DNA of 64,000 bases from Echinicola soli (GTDB lineage: Bacteria; Bacteroidota; Bacteroidia; Cytophagales; Cyclobacteriaceae): NCBI RefSeq assembly GCF_006575665.1, contig NZ_CP041253.1, forward strand, positions 3,757,001 through 3,821,000, read 5' to 3'. Shown here in pieces: positions 42,933-64,000 of this stretch. How positions within the stretch are numbered: position 1 is the first letter of the stretch; each line of letters opens with the position of its first letter. The notes beneath the pieces were generated by a model. It saw only the letters and a list, made by a program, of their open reading frames with translations, searched no databases and was not told the DNA's origin. A program made the position numbers and the translations under genes.

Positions 42933-43973
42933 CTACTTATTTGGATTTTTCTTAAATCCGGGGAATCTATAATTAAGGTTTAGCAAAAACTGGCTTCTTC
43001 TACCAAACACTCCTAATTCACTCCTTAGCATAATATTCTTATTGAACTGGTATTGGGCACCTAATAGGATATTGAAAGGGGAAGTGACCTTTTTATCCAA
43101 TACGTAATCTATAGTGGCATTTCCTGGGTCTGTTCCATTAGATATATCTTCTATTTTGTCAATGATCTGGTTGGCAATTACTCGCTGTGGTGGGGGAAGT
43201 GTGCTGGCCCATTCATGCATATAATCGATCAATATCCCTTCACCTGCCTGTGGGAAAATTTCTTTTACGCTAATACTTCCCCTGGTGTCATTGGAAATGC
43301 TTTGGTAAAACACCCCAGCCCAGACAGAAAGAGCTTTTTCAGGATTGGTAGGATTAAGAATCGAATGACCTACACGGAGACTACTGTTAAACGCCGGAAT
43401 AGGTTCTACCACCACATCGACATCCACAAAGTTGTAATTATTGTCCCAGGCTATCCAAAAGGGACCGACAGCACCAGATAGCGTGGCACCAAGTCCAAAA
43501 GAACTTGCTGAGAAGTGCTGATCAGTTTGAAGCCCTATCGGTTTTAGCAAGCTTACATTAGTATCTGTGGTTCCTCCTCCAATCATGCCATAGACATTTA
43601 GAAAAGGCAGTACCCAAATGTCAGGCCTGATGGTATAGGCATTCGTCGCCGCAATGGTGGGGCCAAAGGTGATAAATTCACTGAAATCTACCTGGTTGCC
43701 TCCATTAAAGCCGAGTTGGATCGATTGGATAGTGATTTCTTGTGTCTGGGTGAAATATATACCGCTGATACCATAGGCATATGGAATATCGTACCCTCTT
43801 TTATAGGCTTGCTTACCCAGAATGGGCAGTTTATATGGCCAGTCCATGTTCTGCAAACTGTCAAAATACGGCTTGTAGTAGGGATTGTCGGACTTATTTA
43901 CCCCTTGAGCAAATGAAGCGCTTGTAATCCAAAAGGAAGTCAATAAAAGCATGAAGATTTTAAATGGTTTCAT
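42933..43973 (-). CDS. Hypothetical outer-membrane protein
   Basis: The 346-residue protein has a signal peptide ending at ASFAQ. The mature protein is rich in glycine and aromatic beta-strand patterns and ends in LNLNYRFPGFKKNPNK, so a beta-barrel is likely. ISGIYFTQTQEITIQSIQLGFNGG and FSEFITFGPTIAATNAYTIRPDIWVLPFLNVYGMIGGG look like barrel strands. I do not recognise a named family. It lies 63 bp upstream of the DUF481 gene in the same direction. Confidence 0.75.
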   Translation of the reverse strand: MKPFKIFMLLLTSFWITSASFAQGVNKSDNPYYKPYFDSLQNMDWPYKLPILGKQAYKRGYDIPYAYGISGIYFTQTQEITIQSIQLGFNGGNQVDFSEFITFGPTIAATNAYTIRPDIWVLPFLNVYGMIGGGTTDTNVSLLKPIGLQTDQHFSASSFGLGATLSGAVGPFWIAWDNNYNFVDVDVVVEPIPAFNSSLRVGHSILNPTNPEKALSVWAGVFYQSISNDTRGSISVKEIFPQAGEGILIDYMHEWASTLPPPQRVIANQIIDKIEDISNGTDPGNATIDYVLDKKVTSPFNILLGAQYQFNKNIMLRSELGVFGRRSQFLLNLNYRFPGFKKNPNK

Positions 43974-44022
43974 GTTTAACGGTTTGGTTTGATCGAAGTC
44001 AATTGGCTGCTATTCCTTTCTC

Positions 44023-44736
44023 CTAATTAGCTTTTCCTGCACCTATTGGAATACCTAAACTTACATACAATGAACGATTGAAAAGCTGGTCTGGCATAGC
44101 TTTGCTGACATCCACCAGGCCTAAATAATACCTGATACCGAGGTTCATCCCATGGCCTTTCATAAGCCGATACCCGATGCCTCCTGTCATTCCAAAGTCC
44201 AACCTTTTGATATCATCTTTTATTTTATGTTCGTACAATAAATCATTATCATCTAAAATACTGTCAGAAAATTCATCATATGCCTGGTGCATCCATCCAA
44301 GTTGAGGTCCAGCCTCTATATAGAAGTTGCTGTTTCTAAACCTGTATTTTAGTAACACGGGAATATTAAAATAGCCAAGCCTGCGTCGCACGGTGGCTGT
44401 AGACAATAGTTCATCCAGGTCTTCGTCACCCAGCATGTAAGAGGGCATTCCTTTTGCTCCCATGGTGGATTTCACGATTACACCGGTGTGAAGCTGGAGT
44501 TGCTCCTTCAGGTATAAATCAAAATAAAATCCTAAATGTAACGCATTGGCCATGTCCGTAGTGGCAGGGCCATGGAGCTGGGTAAAGGCTATGCCGCCAT
44601 CCACACCAAACTCAATTTTGTCAGAATTGAGCTTGTCACCTAGGAGTAGTGAAATAAGTATTTGACCATGACTGATGTGACATAAAAGACATAGTGAAAG
44701 TGTAAGAAATAGTTTTTTATTGCATGCTACTACCAT
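44023..44736 (-). CDS. PorT-like outer-membrane beta-barrel protein
   Basis: The 237-residue protein has a signal peptide (to about residue 24, HGQ). The pattern FGVDGGIAFTQLHG, LHLGFYFDLYLKEQLQLHTGVIVKS, LGYFNIPVLLKYRF, FYIEAGPQLGWM and GGIGYRLMKGHGMNLGIRYYLG matches the 8-stranded porin-like/OMP_b-brl_2 family common in Bacteroidota. PorT itself belongs to type IX secretion, but most relatives have no known role. It ends in the basic tail AGKAN. Confidence 0.82.
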   Translation of the reverse strand: MVVACNKKLFLTLSLCLLCHISHGQILISLLLGDKLNSDKIEFGVDGGIAFTQLHGPATTDMANALHLGFYFDLYLKEQLQLHTGVIVKSTMGAKGMPSYMLGDEDLDELLSTATVRRRLGYFNIPVLLKYRFRNSNFYIEAGPQLGWMHQAYDEFSDSILDDNDLLYEHKIKDDIKRLDFGMTGGIGYRLMKGHGMNLGIRYYLGLVDVSKAMPDQLFNRSLYVSLGIPIGAGKAN

Positions 44737-44871
44737 TCAATAGTTTGGGAAAGTAAGGTTTCAGTTGTTATGTATGTTTTTTTAAATAAATGCCTATCAG
44801 GTCTTATTTGAGTGGACCATTTTCTGTAAGGAACTACTCATCTTGCTCCTTAAAACCTATCCTTCAGGCGG

Positions 44872-45861
44872 TCACTGATCTGCATCCTGGACATCAGCGA
44901 CCTCATATTTATTTTTGCCCTCTACTTGGACTGGCTGATAATAGGTGTCCCCATATTTGACATATGTCTGATCTCCTACTTTTACTTCTTCAGCTCCATC
45001 CGGGAGGTTGGTTACGACAGATCCTGATGTGGGAGGTACGACCGTATAGCCATCATCTGATTTTTCATAGTAAGTTCCACCATAATAATAGTTATTGGTA
45101 GTTTCATTGATCACGACTTGTTCAGAGCCACTGGGGATGGTTTTTACAGTAGCACCAGATGGAGCCTCCACTACAGTATAGCCTCCGTTGCTTTCTTGAT
45201 AAAAGACGCCTTGGTCGTAATGGTATTTTTCATTCTCAATCGAAATAACAATAGCTGTAGCTGCTAATGAGGCTATGAAAAATCCCCATGGATGCCATAC
45301 AGGCCCCCAATAATAGGGGACGAACGGGTGGTAATAATAGGGCCGGTAACAATAAAAACTGAATCCACCATAGCGATAGGGAGGTCTATAATATGGCCTG
45401 GGATTGCGGATAACCACCGTACTCCGTCTGTTGACATTTCTGCGGACATTTCTATTGACATTGATATTGGTGCTATTGTCAATATTGATGCGGTTATTAT
45501 TACCTGTCCTGTTGTTACTTTTAATATTAGAAACCCGTGTGTTGTTATTCCTGTTGTTAGCGTTTCTATTATTTGTATTCCTTACATTATTGGTTCTGTT
45601 GCCCTGGCTACTGAAATTATTATTGGTTCTATTACGGTTGTTGGAAAAGTTTCGATTTTGAAGATTTGAAGGCCTTGAAGGGGATCGGTATGCACCTCCA
45701 TTGATACTTTTATTTCCAGCAGGCCTGGCTGTAGCTCCTCCGCGAGAAGCCCCGCCACCATGACGTAGACGTTGGGCTTCAGCCATATCCGGAGCCCCAA
45801 GCATGGCGATGATGCCACAAAATACAATCAGTTTAGATAATTTTTTCATCTTGCGTTTCAT
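44872..45861 (-). CDS. DUF6515-family envelope protein with Asn/Arg-rich segment
   Basis: The 329-residue protein has a signal peptide (to about 30, AEAQ); starting at the second Met (KMKKLS) is equally plausible. Residues about 65-150 are low complexity, dominated by asparagine and arginine (NNRNRTNNNF, NNRNANNRNNNTR). Then RPYYRPPYRYGGF and tyrosine-rich YYYHPFVPYYWGPVWHPWGFF lead to a hydrophobic helix (FFIASLAATAIVISI) and three short repeats of the form YxxGxxYYExxxGGYTVV, the DUF6515 hallmark. The function is unknown. It follows the DUF2092 gene by 10 bp and forms an operon with it. Confidence 0.8.
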   Translation of the reverse strand: MKRKMKKLSKLIVFCGIIAMLGAPDMAEAQRLRHGGGASRGGATARPAGNKSINGGAYRSPSRPSNLQNRNFSNNRNRTNNNFSSQGNRTNNVRNTNNRNANNRNNNTRVSNIKSNNRTGNNNRINIDNSTNINVNRNVRRNVNRRSTVVIRNPRPYYRPPYRYGGFSFYCYRPYYYHPFVPYYWGPVWHPWGFFIASLAATAIVISIENEKYHYDQGVFYQESNGGYTVVEAPSGATVKTIPSGSEQVVINETTNNYYYGGTYYEKSDDGYTVVPPTSGSVVTNLPDGAEEVKVGDQTYVKYGDTYYQPVQVEGKNKYEVADVQDADQ

Positions 45862-45871
45862 GGTGTATTGA

Positions 45872-46600
45872 TTAATGAGGTTTTGGTAGTATAGCGATCA
45901 ATCTAGCCCCTGGAGGCGGAGTAAATTCAAAAATCGTTGCAGGAAGAGCTGGATTGATCTCCCAATCACTGAATGTAGCTTCATATTGAGGAGCCAGTTC
46001 TTTTTTCTTGTTTGTAATCAAAAACTTCACTGGCAAATTCATGGCGTCGTTAGCAATCCAGATCTGGACGCTTTGGTTCTCATTACTGGCGGCGATATGA
46101 AAACAATCTTTACCATTTACGTACTTGGTGCCCAAGTACATCAGTGTATCGAAATGTGTCAGAAGATCGTCGGTAAAGGTGGGATAGAAAAAGTCAGCCG
46201 CTGGAAACTCCACGCCATAATTATAGTTCATGGAATCTATCATGGTAATGATATCATCAGGAGCATGAACAGTGGTATAGTTGTTTTCACTGTAAGAATA
46301 GTGGGTAAAGAATTCACCGTTGTAAAAGAACCCACGATGGCCTTTATGTCCTTTTTGATGGACGAGCATTTTGTCAGGGCCTTGCATGTACACTTCATTA
46401 TCTGTGTATTCCTTGGAATATTTCACTTTAGCGGCAGGCGTGTCACTGGAAGTAGACAGGTTATAGCTGCAAGATTCCATATCACCGATCACCGCACTCA
46501 TATGATCTAAAATAAATACGGCGACAGAATCAATGTCCCTTTCCTGAGCGAAGCTGCTAAGCGGAAGTGTTAGGTAGATTGCCAATAATAGTTTTTTCAT
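45872..46600 (-). CDS. DUF2092-family periplasmic protein
   Basis: The 242-residue protein has a signal peptide (MKKLLLAIYLTLPLSSFAQ) and the LolA-like beta-fold of DUF2092: SYNLSTSSDTPAAKVKYSKEYTDNEVYMQGPDKMLVHQKG, GEFFTHYSYSENNYTTVHAP and PVKFLITNKKKELAPQYEATFSDWEINPALPATIFEFTPP. Such proteins bind hydrophobic ligands or lipoproteins by analogy with LolA/LppX. It is the first gene of a two-gene unit with DUF6515. Confidence 0.82.
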   Translation of the reverse strand: MKKLLLAIYLTLPLSSFAQERDIDSVAVFILDHMSAVIGDMESCSYNLSTSSDTPAAKVKYSKEYTDNEVYMQGPDKMLVHQKGHKGHRGFFYNGEFFTHYSYSENNYTTVHAPDDIITMIDSMNYNYGVEFPAADFFYPTFTDDLLTHFDTLMYLGTKYVNGKDCFHIAASNENQSVQIWIANDAMNLPVKFLITNKKKELAPQYEATFSDWEINPALPATIFEFTPPPGARLIAILPKPH

Positions 46601-46763
46601 CTTGAAATTAACTTTAGTGAACTAAAAATCGCCCAACTACGGAGATTTCCAGCTAGTGCTTATATATACGTTAAGGTAATAACTATTTACCCATCAGACT
46701 TACCATAAAAAAGTACACCTGCCAACTTTTATAGATTTTGGCATGCGGAATTATATGAAGGAA

Positions 46764-47864
46764 TCAAAAGAAATGTTTTATATAATCCGATGGATTATAG
46801 CCAGTGTGCTTTTTGAATGAAGAGATGAAGCTCTTTCTGTCCATAAACCCACTTTGCTTGGCGAGCATATCTAGGGTCATGTCGTGGTATACCTTTTCTT
46901 TGATGATGTTTTGACTAAAAAGTATCCGTTTAAAGTTCAAGTATTCCTCAAATTTCACTTCCTTCTTTTTCAAATAACTTTCCAGGCAATTCTTCGATAC
47001 TCCTATCTGCTCAGCCATGCTGCCCAGGGTGATGTCCTTACTTAAATATGGGTGGTGTTTGGAGACATATCGCTCGATGCTTTGCTCTTCGAGGGATAAA
47101 TTAATGCTTGGTCTATCAAGGCCTTTGGCCAATAGATTGAGGTGGATCTTGTCTGAAAAGTCTTTGGGCTTTAAATCCCTGATGCCAAACAGCAAAAAAG
47201 GCTGAAAGAATAGTGAAAGGCATAAAGAAAAGCTGCCGAGCATACCAATAATCTCTGGTTTGAGCATTTGGGGAAGTGAAATCATTCCTAATGTGACCAG
47301 AAAATAAGGAAGGAAAAGCAGTACTTGAATGAGGATGAAACTGACGGTCCACCTAAGCCAATGACTGTTAATGTGGATCAATCCTTTATTGCTAATAGAG
47401 AACAATTTAAACACTAGGTTGATTTCCATGAACCAGTAGATGACCATCTGTAAATAAATCAACAAATAAGGAAGGTCTGAAGAAATGACCTTGGGGTTAC
47501 TCGCGTGGTGTATCCCGATGATGCCAATCGTCACGGGAAAAACCATATGGATCAAAATGGATTTTCCAAGATGGGAAAAAGCCAATGTATAAAAATAAAG
47601 ATAGGTCAATGGCATGAATAAAGCCATGCTGATGAGCAACAAGATATTAAAAAAATAGGGTTCCTCAGGCTCTAAATAGTTGTATATAATAAATTGGGAA
47701 ACATGCCATATAAAAAGAGCCAAATAGGCCAACGATAGTATCTTCTTTGGTACTTTTTGTCTTTGGACTACATTAGGGGACCACCAAAGGATAGTCGAGA
47801 TCATTATCGCAGTCACGGCAACTGTGAATGGAAATATGGAATAAATTGTCAAAAGATCTGGCAT
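46764..47864 (-). CDS. Membrane-anchored AraC-type regulator (first)
   Basis: The 366-residue protein has about six to seven transmembrane helices (residues about 10-235) followed by a cytoplasmic AraC/XylS DNA-binding domain (about 265-366) with both helix-turn-helices: SKDITLGSMAEQIGVSKNCLESYLKKK and MTLDMLAKQSGFMDRKSFISSFKKHTGYNPSDYI. Such 7TM-AraC regulators in Bacteroidota sense unknown envelope or ligand signals. It is a tandem paralogue of the next gene. Confidence 0.9.
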   Translation of the reverse strand: MPDLLTIYSIFPFTVAVTAIMISTILWWSPNVVQRQKVPKKILSLAYLALFIWHVSQFIIYNYLEPEEPYFFNILLLISMALFMPLTYLYFYTLAFSHLGKSILIHMVFPVTIGIIGIHHASNPKVISSDLPYLLIYLQMVIYWFMEINLVFKLFSISNKGLIHINSHWLRWTVSFILIQVLLFLPYFLVTLGMISLPQMLKPEIIGMLGSFSLCLSLFFQPFLLFGIRDLKPKDFSDKIHLNLLAKGLDRPSINLSLEEQSIERYVSKHHPYLSKDITLGSMAEQIGVSKNCLESYLKKKEVKFEEYLNFKRILFSQNIIKEKVYHDMTLDMLAKQSGFMDRKSFISSFKKHTGYNPSDYIKHFF

Positions 47865-48063
47865 GTTGAACTGATAAATAAACTAATACAACACTAGTAT
47901 TATTTAAAGATGTCATGTTTGTATCTACCAGGAAGGATTTGCTTTGTGTTCTGGTGAAAGAATCAAAAAACATCATTTACCTAAATTTAAGGATATGTAA
48001 AATCAATGTTGATTAATAAAAAGTAATTGATGCCAAGAATTATAATGTTGTGAAAATCAGTGA

Positions 48064-49260
48064 CTATTTATATTCTTTTATAAATTCAGAAGGCGTTTTG
48101 CCGACCCATTTTTTAAATGCCGAAGTGAAGGAATTACGGTTTGAGAAGCCACAATCATAGCCCAGTGCCTCCAGCGTGATATTTTTCCATTCGCCATTTC
48201 TGATTTTTTCCTTGCAATATTCAATGCGGTATTTGTTCAAAAAATCATTGAAATTTAGGCCCTTTTCTTTATTGATAAAGGAACTGATGATGTAAAGTGG
48301 CACATTCAGGTCGTCAGATAAGTCTTTTAGATTATAGCCCTGGTTAAGGTAGGGTGTGTTATTTTGAATGTGTTCAGATAGTTTTGAATTAAGTTCAATG
48401 ATCCTGGCTTCACTTAAAAACTTAGAAGAATAACTGCTGGTCTTTTCTGTTTTGTGACTTTTTAACGTTTGTACTGATGCTTCTTTTATAGGAGAAAGTA
48501 CCTCGGAAAATCCATAAAGTATCTCTGGTTTGCAGAATAAATATCCTGCGCTAAAAATCACACACAAAGCACCACCGATTTCACTAAAATTGGCATATGC
48601 AGACATTTGAAATGGATTGTAGCTATTTACGAAATATGGGTAAAATAAAAGAAACTGAATGCTACAGAAAAAGAAGAGCCAATTGACCGCATGACTGTTT
48701 TCTTCTTTTACATCAGCATCGCCATGTTTGATAAAGGAGATAATGACCCATACTTGGAGCAACCAGTACACACCAAAAATGATATGATAAATAAAGACAT
48801 TTAATTCGTTAGGAATCGAAATCAGTGTGAAAGCTGATAGTTCTCCAGCTCCTCCTTGGAGTATCTGCTCCTGAAGAAGGGCAAGTTGCTTATCGTAAGG
48901 TAAAATGAGGTAGGGGATATTATTGGTTAGGTAAAGAAAAAATGGTGTAAAATGTAGCGCGTCTTTGATTTTGGGATAATCTTTATTTAGGACTCCTCTC
49001 ACGTATAGATAGGCCAAGGGCATAAAAAGGAAACAGATCACACTTCCTACACTATAAGCAAAGGGGATTTTTAGAATAAATTCGCTCTGGATAAGGGTAG
49101 CATATACCAGACTGCTGGTCAAGATAAAGAAAGACCAGCTTAATAGTTTGCGCGATTTATTCTTCTTATTTGGGAAAGCCCAAAGGATGATAATGGTAAT
49201 CACTCCCACAGTAATTGCGAGTAGATGGGTAAGGAGGATAGGGGCAAAATCAAATTTCAT
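48064..49260 (-). CDS. Membrane-anchored AraC-type regulator (second)
   Basis: The 398-residue paralogue has the same plan: about seven membrane helices (about 8-245) and a C-terminal AraC domain (about 290-398) with GYNLKDLSDDLNVPLYIISSFIN and ITLEALGYDCGFSNRNSFTSAFKKWVGKTPSEFIKEY. It is divergent from the giant repeat gene, with 760 bp between, so it could control that gene; only context supports this. Confidence 0.9.
   Translation of the reverse strand: MKFDFAPILLTHLLAITVGVITIIILWAFPNKKNKSRKLLSWSFFILTSSLVYATLIQSEFILKIPFAYSVGSVICFLFMPLAYLYVRGVLNKDYPKIKDALHFTPFFLYLTNNIPYLILPYDKQLALLQEQILQGGAGELSAFTLISIPNELNVFIYHIIFGVYWLLQVWVIISFIKHGDADVKEENSHAVNWLFFFCSIQFLLFYPYFVNSYNPFQMSAYANFSEIGGALCVIFSAGYLFCKPEILYGFSEVLSPIKEASVQTLKSHKTEKTSSYSSKFLSEARIIELNSKLSEHIQNNTPYLNQGYNLKDLSDDLNVPLYIISSFINKEKGLNFNDFLNKYRIEYCKEKIRNGEWKNITLEALGYDCGFSNRNSFTSAFKKWVGKTPSEFIKEYK

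Positions 49261-64000
<14,740 letters not shown>

Overview
The window looks like a chromosomal segment of a marine-type Bacteroidota, probably Cytophagales (Cyclobacteriaceae-like). The evidence is a SusC/SusD pair with an ECF sigma factor and FecR-type anti-sigma factor, many lipobox or signal-peptide envelope proteins, a TAnnTTTG-type promoter motif, a GH92/GH16 glycan locus and several Bacteroidota-specific families (DUF6515, DUF3945-like). The genus cannot be fixed from the sequence alone.

Layout. 1-7.6 kb: a GntR/HutC regulator, a GH92 lipoprotein mannosidase, a 21-bp minisatellite and a secreted GH16 enzyme. Two direct copies of a non-coding repeat of 0.8-1.0 kb flank the two hydrolase genes. 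7.7-15.0 kb: the most unusual part, an integron-like gene cassette array. A C-terminal tyrosine-recombinase fragment is followed in the same orientation by a hairpin and four cassettes. Each cassette ends in an imperfect palindrome of about 65-200 bp. In every cassette the first 9-10 bases (GTTG...) are the exact reverse complement of the start of the palindrome at its own far end (...CAAC), which is the signature of attC sites in circularising cassettes. Cassettes carry a broken SnoaL-like gene plus a VOC protein; a zinc-ribbon protein plus a membrane-anchored protein with S1-like repeats; a small membrane protein plus an LPO_1073/Vpar_1526-like protein; and two unrecognised proteins. 15.0-19.9 kb: a scrap zone with an IS91-type transposase fragment and a group II intron tail split by a complete IS21-type element (6-bp target duplication), a second intron tail, IS-end remnants and two RibD/DHFR-like genes.

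20.7-27.5 kb: sigma factor, FecR, SusC, SusD, ending in a clear terminator. 27.7-29.6 kb: a frameshifted conjugative-element gene, tRNA-Pro with a 110-bp tandem array of tRNA-Pro-like sequences directly upstream, and tRNA-Ser. 30-36.9 kb: housekeeping genes (sirtuin, topoisomerase I, SixA-like phosphatase, agmatinase family, tRNA-Leu, DUF417 membrane protein, small acidic lipoprotein). 37.2-41.7 kb: an apparent operon of a double protease (trypsin-like plus subtilisin-like domains in one chain) and an M19 dipeptidase-like hydrolase. 41.8-46.6 kb: five envelope proteins on the minus strand. 46.8-49.3 kb: two paralogous membrane-anchored AraC-type regulators. 50.0 kb to the window end: one uninterrupted giant secreted repeat protein (at least 4,659 residues, about 40 tandem DUF11-like modules) whose end lies outside the window.

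Functional reading: the left third is accessory DNA shaped by repeated insertion and recombination, the centre is stable core genome, and the right part is a surface/envelope region. Functions of the cassette genes, the double protease operon and the giant protein are inferred from family resemblance and context only.
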